Assembly (NCBI GenBank): GCA_009836625.1
Contig: VXVC01000007.1
Coordinates: 62,001 to 126,000 of the forward strand
Direction of reading: 5' to 3'
Length of the DNA: 64,000 nucleotides
Source of the DNA: Holophagales bacterium
Lineage (GTDB): Bacteria > Acidobacteriota > Thermoanaerobaculia > Multivoradales > Multivoraceae
Within the stretch, counting starts at the first letter, position 1; each line of letters begins with the position of its first letter. The notes under the pieces were generated by a model, which worked only from the letters and a program-made list of their open reading frames with translations, searched no databases and was not told the origin of the DNA. Both the position numbers and the translations under genes were made by a program. Shown one piece after another: positions 27,634-35,341 of the stretch.

Positions 27634-29750
27634 CACAGCCCGCAACCGCCCCGCGACTCCCCGGCCGCCGCCAAACGTGGCGGGCAAGGCTTCGAGAGGG
27701 AGAGATAGCGCTCGATCGCTCGGCGAGCACGCTCGACACCGCTACCGATATCCCGTTCCGCGAAGTCCTGCGCATCTTCGGGCGTGCCCTCGCTTACATG
27801 CGCCTCTTCAAGGCGCGGGTCGCCGCGAAGTTCGGTTTGCTGACGGCGGAGATGGCGTTCCGGCTGCTCGTCGCGCCGTGGCCGGGCAAGATCGTCGTCG
27901 ATCACGTCATCCTCGGCATGCCCATCGTGGACGCGGCCGGGTTCCCCTCATACCTAAGCCCGTTCGTGCTGCTCCTGGCCGGCAAGGGCCCGCTGGAGAT
28001 CATGGCGTGGGTACTCGTTCTCGGCGTCTTCATGGTGACCGTGTTCGGGTTCACGACAAACCGGGGCACCGTCAGGTCCGCGACCGGGATGCCCACCGGA
28101 GCATCCGCGGCCTCGTCGGGCGGCGCCACCGTCCTCCTCCAGCAGGGGCACGGCACCCTGGCCCAGGGGCACGACACGGCCACCCGGACCGAGAACGAGG
28201 CCAACCGGGGCTCCGGCCTGATGGGAGGCATTCTCGGACTCCTCGACTTCCGGGTGCACCTGCGCCTGACCCAGTCGATGAACCACCTGCTCAGGACGAA
28301 ACTCGCCGGGCGGATCAAGCGCCTGCCGATGACGACCCTGGACGACCAGCGGATCGGCGACAGCATCTACCGCGTCCTCTACGACACGACGAGCGTCAGC
28401 CGCGTTCTCTACGAGGTGGGTCTCGAGTTCTACTCCCACGCGCTCGGCATCACGCTCAGCGCGATGATGATGTACACGTACTTCGGCGACGCTCCAGAGG
28501 TCATCCTGCTGGCCGCCCTGTCGCTGCCGATCATGCTCATCTTCGTCGGTCCATTCGCGCGGATGGCACGGCGGAGAAGCCAGGCCAGCCGCGCCTCGGG
28601 CGCCGCGACGACGGCAAACATCGAAGAGGGCATGAGCAACGTGCTCGCCGTGCAGAGCCTCGGTGGAAACGAGCGCGAAGGCCAGCGATTCAGGAAGGCC
28701 AGCGAGGAGTCCTTCAGGCGCTTTCGCATCGAGTCGCTGCTCAAGCTGACCTACCAGCAATTCGGCAGCCTGGCCTTCCTGCTGAGCCAGGTCCTGTTCT
28801 TCGTCGTTATCGCCGGACGCGTGATCGACGGCACGTTCACGGCCGGCGACTACTTCGTCCTCAACTACTACTTCTTCGTCCTGAGCGCGACGTTCAGCGG
28901 GATGGGCTTCATCTACCCGGTTCTGCAGGACAACATCGCCGGACTGCGCCGGGTGTTCTTCCTGATGGACCTGCCGTCGGAGAAGACGAGCGAGGGCGTC
29001 GAAATGCCCCGAATCAGCCGGGGTGTCGAGATGAGGAACGTAGGGCTGACGTATCCCGACGGACGGCGGGCGCTGAGCGACATCAACCTCGATGCCCGCC
29101 TGGGCAAGATCGTCGCGTTCGTCGGCCCGACCGGCGCGGGCAAGACGAGCCTCGCCTACCTGGTGCCGGCGTTCGTGCAGCCCACCGAAGGTACGGTGAC
29201 GATCGACGGCGTCGACCTGAAGGACGTGTCGGTCGAGAGTCTCCGGAATCAGGTCTCCTACGTCTTCCAGGAGACGCAACTGTTCTCCGACTCGATCCTC
29301 GAGAACATCCGCTACGGGAACACGGACGCGACCGAGGCGCAAGTCGAGCGTGCCGCTCGCGTCGCCGGCGCCCACGACTTCATCGCCGCCCTGCCGGACC
29401 GCTACCGGACCAACCTCGGCACCGTGACCAGCAAGCTCTCGGTGGGACAGAAGCAGCGCATCGCCATCGCTCGGGGGCTCCTGCGGGACGCGCGTATCCT
29501 CATCCTGGACGAGCCGACCTCCGCGCTCGACCCCGAAACCGAGGCCTACCTGGTCGACGCCCTGCACGAAGCGGCGAAGGACAGGCTGGTCATCATCATC
29601 GCCCACCGCCTGTCGACGATCGCCAACGCGGACCGGATCTACTTCCTCGAGGACGGTGAGATCAGGGAACAGGGAACCCACGAGGAACTGATGGCGGTGC
29701 CTGATGGGCGATACCGGAGGTACGCCGCGCTGCAGGCCGGGGCAGGCTGA
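27630..29750 (+). CDS. ABC exporter half-transporter (fused membrane and ATPase domains), with Gly/Ser/Thr-rich insert
   Basis: A 706-residue type IV ABC exporter if it starts at the CTG 27630, which overlaps the sulfatase stop. The first ATG (27798) would remove a segment (REGEIALDRSAST, then DIPFREVLRIF) that is conserved in the paralog at 33245-35341, so translation must begin upstream, and no ATG, GTG or TTG exists there. The membrane domain is followed by Walker A GPTGAGKTS, signature LSVGQKQRIAIARG, Walker B ILILDEPTSALD and IIAHRLST. After the second helix (VFGFTT) comes a low-complexity insert of about 60 residues rich in Gly, Ala, Ser, Thr and Gln. The substrate is unknown. No ABC partner is encoded next to it. 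Confidence 0.88.
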
Positions 29751-29795
29751 GTCGGCCCGCCTGCGAGGGTTCCACACTTGGCGCGCCGGCTCCCG

Positions 29796-30161
29796 CTACC
29801 GAATCTGCCGCACCCGACCCTCGTCCGCCCAGGCCCGATCAGCTGTCCACGCGATACCGTCCTGTCGTTCGGCTAGCGCAAGGCATAGCCGATCAGCCAG
29901 CGACAGGCCTTCACCGCGCCTCCAGCGGACGGCGGCCCACTCCGCATCCTCCTGGGTCACCCCCTCGACACCGAGACCGTAGCTCAGCAGGAGTGTGCGA
30001 GCCATTACCCAGTCTCGACCCGCTGCGCGCACCTTCTGCGCTACTTCGGACCAGTTCGCAGCACCGCAGACGGCACCCTCGTTCATGACGTCCTCGACCC
30101 GGTCGGCTCCCCTCTCCCCCAGCAGATAGGCCAGGATCGCCGACGCATCCAGGACGTTCAA
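29796..30161 (-). CDS. PIN-domain toxin (VapC-like)
   Basis: This 121-residue PIN nuclease would cleave RNA. It begins LNVLDASAILAYLLGE, with the first catalytic Asp at residue 5. NWSEVAQKV supplies the conserved Glu, and SLADRLCLALA and TADRAW supply further acids. The TTG start at 30161 overlaps the stop of the antitoxin gene (TTGA); a longer upstream frame exists but would run back through the antitoxin. It is convergent with the ABC exporter gene. Confidence 0.88.
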   Translation of the reverse strand: MNVLDASAILAYLLGERGADRVEDVMNEGAVCGAANWSEVAQKVRAAGRDWVMARTLLLSYGLGVEGVTQEDAEWAAVRWRRGEGLSLADRLCLALAERQDGIAWTADRAWADEGRVRQIR

Positions 30162-30403
30162 GCAGCATCCTCCGCGTTGGCTGCGACGCGGCGTTCTGCA
30201 AGGAGTTCGGAGACGAGGTCGAGTCCCGCAAGGTCCGCTCGAACCCGGTCGCGGAGCTGGTCGCGTTTCAGCAGGACCAATCCGCCCGGCGTCTCGAACA
30301 GACACAGCACAGTCCCTGAGGCCAGACCCGCTCGGTCACGAACCGCCGCAGGGATCACGACTCTGCCTCGATCTCCCACCGACACTGTAGTTGTCCCATC
30401 CAT
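30158..30403 (-). CDS. AbrB/SpoVT-type antitoxin (VapB-like)
   Basis: This DNA-binding antitoxin of about 81 residues has the swapped-hairpin AbrB motif TVSVGDRGRVVIPAAVRDRAGL followed by GTVLCLFETPGGLVLLKRD. It pairs with the overlapping PIN toxin. Its start could also be one of two ATGs upstream (30421 or 30430). The pair is divergent from the GH32-like gene. Confidence 0.85.
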   Translation of the reverse strand: MDGTTTVSVGDRGRVVIPAAVRDRAGLASGTVLCLFETPGGLVLLKRDQLRDRVRADLAGLDLVSELLAERRVAANAEDAA

Positions 30404-30476
30404 GGAGTATGTGTACCACATGGCTGGCACGTGCGGGAAGAGCTAGGCTCTCCCGGAGTTGTACTCTGCACTCGAG

Positions 30477-32264
30477 ATGGGTGGACAAGCCACTACGCCG
30501 CCGGCCCGAGGAATCGAGACCGAAGTGTTGGCGGCACTACGGGCCTACGACACCGCGACGAGAGCCGGGGACATCGACGGGCAGGTCGCCTTCTTCGCGG
30601 AAGCGTGGCGAAGCAACTCCGGTACGACGAAGGCCGAACTGCGAGAACAACTGGAGCAGCAAGGCGACCGGACCGGAGACGCCGAGAAGCGGTTTGCCCT
30701 CGATGACGCGACCGTGGTCGTGGACGGCGACACGGCGACCGTCGACCTCGTGAAGCTCCGATCGCCGACCGGGAACGGCTCCTTCCAGTTCAGAATGACG
30801 CGGGAGGCCGACGGCGCGTGGCGCTGCGTTGCGATCGCGCTGTCCCGGGTGGCCGATGCGCCGGCCGAGAACGCTCGCGAACTACGCGAGCGCATCCTGA
30901 GCGACCCGGCACGGCCCGGCTACCACTTCGTGATGCCGGAAGGCGTGGCGATGCCGTTCGACCCGAACGGAGCGATCTACTGGAAGGGCCGCTACCACCT
31001 GTTCTACATCTTCCAGGACACCCGACTGGGCAAGAAGTCCGACCACTGGGGCCACATGTCGAGCAAGGATCTGTTCCACTGGCGCCACCATCCGACGACT
31101 CTGCTCGACGGCATGTACAGCGGCAACTGTTTCCTCAACAAGGAAGGTGTCCCGACGATCTGCTACCACCAGCACGGCGAGGGCAACGCGATGGCGGTGG
31201 TGCTCGATGATGACCTGAACGAGTGGCGGAAGCTCGATTCGAACCCGATCACGCCGCAAACCCGGGAAGGCGACGAGCACCATGAGAGGTACCGCTCGTG
31301 GGATCCCTTCGGGTGGCTCGAAGGCGACACGTACTACGCGATCTTCGGGGGCCAGCGCCCGGCGGTCGCGAAGTCGCCGGAACTCGAGGGCGAATGGAAG
31401 TACGCCGGCGACCTCTTCGCCCACGGCGTCGAAGGCGTGGCGATCAACGAGGACGTGTCCTGTCCCGATCTCTTCGAACTCGGCGCCAAGCACGTCCTCC
31501 TTTGCATCAGCCACCGGCTCGGCTGCCGTTACTACGTCGGGGAATGGAGGAACGAGCAGTTCCATCCCGAGTCCCACGCCCGGATGAGCTGGGTCGACAA
31601 CTCGTTCTTCGCTCCGGAGAGCCTGCTCGACGACCGGGGCCGCCGCATCATGTGGGCCTGGATTCTCGACGAGCCTCTCTTCGGCGCGCGAACGAAGCAC
31701 GGCTGGTCGGGGACGCTGAGCCTGCCGCGGGTGCTGTCGCTTGGGGATGACGGACTGCTCCGCATCGATGTGCCGGAGGAGATCGAAGCGCTCCGCCACG
31801 GCGAAGTGCGGAAGGGGCCGTTCGTCGTGCCGGCCGACGAGGAGATGCCCATGGACGGCGTCACCGGCAACAGCCTCGAATTGCAGCTCGAGTTGGAAGG
31901 CGCCGAGGCGTCGCATTTCGGCGTCAAGGTCTGCGTGTCGCCCGACGGCCAGGAGGAAACGTCCATCTCCTACGACGCCGAAGAGAAGCTGCTGAAAGTC
32001 GACACGAGCAGATCAGGTCCTGACGACACGCCGCAGGCGGTCGAAGCAGCTCCCTTCGAACTGAAGCCCGGCAAGCGGTTGAAGCTGCGCGTCTTCGTCG
32101 ACAAGTCGGTGGTCGAGGTCTTCGCCAACAGCCGCCAGGCCATCGCACGGCGCATCTATCCGTCGCGCCCGGACAGCATCGGCGTTAGGGTCTTCTCCGC
32201 CGCCGGCGACGCCCGCGTGCACTCCCTAGAGGCCTGGAAGATCACGCCTTCGAATCCCTACTAG
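30477..32264 (+). CDS. GH32-like glycoside hydrolase with N-terminal NTF2/SnoaL-like domain
   Basis: This 595-residue protein has no clear signal peptide. Residues about 15-120 look like an NTF2/SnoaL-like fold (AALRAYDTATRAGDIDGQVAF then a beta-rich stretch). The rest is a GH32-type five-bladed propeller plus beta-sandwich. The nucleophile motif is FDPNGAIYWKGRYHLFY (Asp about 162). The RDP motif reads SWDPFGW. The acid/base motif, normally ECPD, reads VSCPDLFEL, so the Glu is replaced by Ser. The C-terminal sandwich ends with LRVFVDKSVVEVFANS, a classic GH32 strand. It may act on fructosyl or related sugars, or may be catalytically altered. Its 3' end overlaps the convergent WD40 gene by 23 nt. 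Confidence 0.82.
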   Translation: MGGQATTPPARGIETEVLAALRAYDTATRAGDIDGQVAFFAEAWRSNSGTTKAELREQLEQQGDRTGDAEKRFALDDATVVVDGDTATVDLVKLRSPTGNGSFQFRMTREADGAWRCVAIALSRVADAPAENARELRERILSDPARPGYHFVMPEGVAMPFDPNGAIYWKGRYHLFYIFQDTRLGKKSDHWGHMSSKDLFHWRHHPTTLLDGMYSGNCFLNKEGVPTICYHQHGEGNAMAVVLDDDLNEWRKLDSNPITPQTREGDEHHERYRSWDPFGWLEGDTYYAIFGGQRPAVAKSPELEGEWKYAGDLFAHGVEGVAINEDVSCPDLFELGAKHVLLCISHRLGCRYYVGEWRNEQFHPESHARMSWVDNSFFAPESLLDDRGRRIMWAWILDEPLFGARTKHGWSGTLSLPRVLSLGDDGLLRIDVPEEIEALRHGEVRKGPFVVPADEEMPMDGVTGNSLELQLELEGAEASHFGVKVCVSPDGQEETSISYDAEEKLLKVDTSRSGPDDTPQAVEAAPFELKPGKRLKLRVFVDKSVVEVFANSRQAIARRIYPSRPDSIGVRVFSAAGDARVHSLEAWKITPSNPY

Positions 32265-33276
32265 AGCTGACGCTAACGACATAGACCACGCCGCTTGCGT
32301 CACCGGCGACGACGGTCTGGCCGTCGAGCGAGACGGCGCAAGGGCGTACACGGTCGTTGCACTCGACGGCGGCGAGCTGCTGCCCTGACTCGAGGTTCCA
32401 GAGGCGCAAAGTCCGGTCCGTGGAGGCGGAGACGGCGCGCCGGCCGCTCGGCATCAAAGTCACGGAGAAGACCGGTCCTGTGTGGCCTTCAAGCACTTGG
32501 TGACCCCGGCCTGCTTGGAGATCCCAGACGCGCAGTGTTGCATCGGCGGAGGCGGAGACTGCTGTTTCGCCGTCCGGTGCCACTGCCACGCCATAAACCT
32601 CTGCCCTGTGTCCTTCGAGCATGTGCAACGCACGGCCCGAGTCGAGATTCCAAAGCCGCAGCGTCCGGTCTCCGGACACGGAGATGGCTCGCGCGCCCTC
32701 CGGGACGACGGCGACGGCGTGGACCGCGTCGGTGTGTCCTTCGAGGGTGCGCAACTCCAGTCCGGCCTCCAAGTCCCACACGCGGACTGTCCTGTCCCAG
32801 GAGGCGGAGAGGGCACGAGTGCCGTCGGCAGTGAGGGCGAAGGACTTGACGTCGTCCGTGTGCCCCTCCAAGACGTGCACCTCCCGGCCCGTCCGGGAAT
32901 CCCATACCCGCAGTGTGGTGTCCGCGGACGACGAGACGGCTCGCCGGCCATCGCCCGTCAGCGCCACAGAGTAGACCTCGGCCGCATGCCCCTGGAGCAC
33001 CTGGAGTGTCCGACCGGAAGCCAGGTCCCAAACGCGCAAGGTCGCGTCGAAGGAACCGGACACGACTCGCTTGCCGTCCGGCGTTACGGCGACACACCAA
33101 ACGCCGGCGCCGTGGCCCTCAAGTGTGTGGAGGGCTCGTCCCGATTCGAGGTCCCACACCCGCAGCGTCGCATCCGCCGACGCCGAGACCACGCGCCTAC
33201 CATCCGGCGTCACCGCGAGGGCCTCGACCCTCCCGGTGTGCCCCTCAAGCCTGTGAACCAGCCTGCAGCGACACAT
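32242..33276 (-). CDS. WD40-repeat beta-propeller protein
   Basis: This protein of about 344 residues is built of seven full WD40 repeats and a degenerate eighth. Each runs LEGHT..V....VTPDG...VSAS.D.TLRVWDL..G. The repeats are unusually alike; blades 1, 2, 6 and 7 share nearly the same core. There is no signal peptide, so it is probably a cytoplasmic interaction scaffold. The ATG at 33276 lies inside the end of the ABC exporter gene (32-nt overlap); GTG at 33294 is an alternative. It is the last gene of the TonB-esterase-ABC-ABC cluster, which suggests a regulatory or assembly role for that transporter. That is inference. Confidence 0.88.
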   Translation of the reverse strand: MCRCRLVHRLEGHTGRVEALAVTPDGRRVVSASADATLRVWDLESGRALHTLEGHGAGVWCVAVTPDGKRVVSGSFDATLRVWDLASGRTLQVLQGHAAEVYSVALTGDGRRAVSSSADTTLRVWDSRTGREVHVLEGHTDDVKSFALTADGTRALSASWDRTVRVWDLEAGLELRTLEGHTDAVHAVAVVPEGARAISVSGDRTLRLWNLDSGRALHMLEGHRAEVYGVAVAPDGETAVSASADATLRVWDLQAGRGHQVLEGHTGPVFSVTLMPSGRRAVSASTDRTLRLWNLESGQQLAAVECNDRVRPCAVSLDGQTVVAGDASGVVYVVSVSSSRDSKA

Positions 33277-35341
33277 ACTCGCGGTAGCTCCCACCGGGGA
33301 TCGCCATCAGTTCCTCGTGCGATCCGGATTCCCGCACCTCGCCGTCCTCCAGGAAGTAGATCCGGTCGGCGTTGGCGATCGTCGACAGGCGGTGGGCGAT
33401 GATGATGACGAGCCTGTCCTTCGCCGCTTCGTGCAGGGCGTCGACCAGGTAGGCCTCGGTTTCGGGGTCGAGCGCCGAGGTCGGCTCGTCGAGGATCAGG
33501 ATGCGGGCTTCCCGGAGGAGCCCGCGGGCGATGGCGATGCGTTGCTTCTGTCCGACTGACAGCTTGCTGGTCACGGTGCCGAGGTTCGTCCCGTAGCCGT
33601 CCGGCAGGGCGACGATGAAGTCGTGGGCGCCCGCGGTGCGCGCGGCGCGCTCGACCTGCGCTTCCGTCGCGCCCTGGTTGCCGTAGCGGATGTTCTCGAG
33701 GATCGAATCGGAGAAGAGCTGCGTTTCCTGGAAGACATAGGACACCTGCTTCCCGAGGCTCTCCACCGCCACGTCCTTCAGATCGACGCCGTCGACCTTT
33801 ACCGTGCCCTCGGTCGCCTGAACGAAGGCCGGCACCATGTACGCGAGGCTGGTCTTGCCGGCCCCGGTCGGGCCGACGAACGCCACGATCTCGCCGATGC
33901 GGGCTTCCAGATCGACGTTGCGGAGCGCGCGGCGGCCGTCCGGGTAGGTCAGGCCGACGCCCCTCATCTCGACGCCGCGCTTGATCCTGTCCAGTTCGAC
34001 GCCGTCCCGCGTCTTCTCTTCCGGCAGGTCCATCAGGAAGAACACCCGGCGCATGCCGGCGATGTAGCCCTGCCACTCCGTGTACACAAAGCCCCAGGCC
34101 CCGAACGTCGCGCTGAGGACGAAGTAGTAGTACGTGAGGACGAAGTAGTCGCCGGCGGTGAACGTGCCGTCGATGACGCGGCCCGCCATCACGATGAAGA
34201 ACAGGACCTGGCCCAGCATCAGCGCCAGGCTGAAGGCCTGCCGGACCGTGAGCACCAGGAACCACTCCGTGCGGAAGCGCTTGAACGACTCCGCGCTCGC
34301 CCGCCGGAATCGCCGAGCTTCCCGCTCGTTACCGCCAAGGCTCTGAACGGCGAGTACGTTGCTCATCCCCTCCTCGATGTTGCTCGTCGTGCTCGAGCCG
34401 GAGGCCCGGCTGGCCTGGCCTCGGCGCCGCGCCATGCGGGCAAAGGGGAGTTCGATCAGGAACACGATCGGAAGGGCGAGCATGCCCAGCACGATGACCT
34501 CGGGCGCGGCGCCGAAGTACGTGAACATGATGTAGAGGGTGATGACGACACCGAGCAGGCCGGAGTAGAGCCCCAGCGCGATGCCGTGCAGCAGCATGTT
34601 GGCGCTGGTGGAGTCGTACAGGACGCGGTAGACGCTGTCGCCGATCCGCAGGTCGTCCAGGGTCGTCATCGGCAGCGACCGCAGCTTCCCGGCGACCCGG
34701 GTTCGGAGGAAGTGGTTCATCGACTGCGAGAGGCGAAGATGCACCCGGAAGTCGATGAACCCGAGGATGCCCGCCATCAGGCCCGAACCGAGGTTCGCCT
34801 GGTTCTCCGTCTGCGTGGCGATGTCGTGGCCCTGGGCCAGGGTGCCGAGGCCCTGCGGCGTGAGGGCCGTGGCGCCCCCGGAAGAGCCCGCCGAGGCCCC
34901 TGTGGGCGCCCCGCTGGGAGACCTGCCCGCGCCCCGGCTGGTGGTGAACCCGAAGACCGTCACCATGAACACTCCGAGCAGGAACACCCAGAGCATCATC
35001 TCAACCGGCCCCATGCCGTCCAGCAACAGCACGGCCGGAGCCAGGAAGGCAGGAAAGCCCGACGCGTCGCCGATGGGCATGCCCAGGATGACGTGGTCGA
35101 CGACGACCTTTCCCGGCCAGGGCGCGACCATCAGCCGAAAGGCCAGCTCCACCGTGATGAAGCCGAGCTTCGTCGCGATCCGCGCCTTGAACAGCCCGAA
35201 GGTCGAGACGACCCGCGCGAAGATGCGCAGAACCTCCCGGAACGAAATGTCCGTGCCCAGGTCGAGAACGCTGGCCGCGCGGTCGAGTTGCTTTTCGTGC
35301 TCCCGCAGCGACGGGCGAGAAGCGCGAGCCGCTTCGGCCAT
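33245..35341 (-). CDS. ABC exporter half-transporter, paralog of the one at 27630, second subunit of a pair
   Basis: A 698-residue ABC exporter subunit. The ATG at 35341 overlaps the TGA of the upstream ABC gene (TGATG), indicating coupled synthesis and probably a heterodimer. The ATPase domain has GPTGAGKTS, LSVGQKQRIAIARG, ILILDEPTSALD and IIAHRLST. It is nearly identical to the exporter at 27630 through the ATPase domain and shares the Gly/Ser/Ala-rich insert after helix two (SPSGAPTGASAGSSGGATA then QGLGTLAQGHD). Both exporters have LSVGQ where LSGGQ is usual. The substrate is unknown; the upstream TonB receptor and esterase are clues to it. Confidence 0.93.
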   Translation of the reverse strand: MAEAARASRPSLREHEKQLDRAASVLDLGTDISFREVLRIFARVVSTFGLFKARIATKLGFITVELAFRLMVAPWPGKVVVDHVILGMPIGDASGFPAFLAPAVLLLDGMGPVEMMLWVFLLGVFMVTVFGFTTSRGAGRSPSGAPTGASAGSSGGATALTPQGLGTLAQGHDIATQTENQANLGSGLMAGILGFIDFRVHLRLSQSMNHFLRTRVAGKLRSLPMTTLDDLRIGDSVYRVLYDSTSANMLLHGIALGLYSGLLGVVITLYIMFTYFGAAPEVIVLGMLALPIVFLIELPFARMARRRGQASRASGSSTTSNIEEGMSNVLAVQSLGGNEREARRFRRASAESFKRFRTEWFLVLTVRQAFSLALMLGQVLFFIVMAGRVIDGTFTAGDYFVLTYYYFVLSATFGAWGFVYTEWQGYIAGMRRVFFLMDLPEEKTRDGVELDRIKRGVEMRGVGLTYPDGRRALRNVDLEARIGEIVAFVGPTGAGKTSLAYMVPAFVQATEGTVKVDGVDLKDVAVESLGKQVSYVFQETQLFSDSILENIRYGNQGATEAQVERAARTAGAHDFIVALPDGYGTNLGTVTSKLSVGQKQRIAIARGLLREARILILDEPTSALDPETEAYLVDALHEAAKDRLVIIIAHRLSTIANADRIYFLEDGEVRESGSHEELMAIPGGSYREYVSLQAGSQA

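Noticed and set aside
28090..28230. Tandem DNA repeats in the exporter linker
   Set aside because: The protein is compositionally simple but the DNA does not show a repeating unit of fixed length.
33245..33294. Programmed frameshift fusing the ABC exporter to the WD40 protein
   Set aside because: A +1 shift would be needed and no slippery site is visible; the paralog at 27630 ends at the same place without a WD40 domain. Translational coupling explains the overlap.
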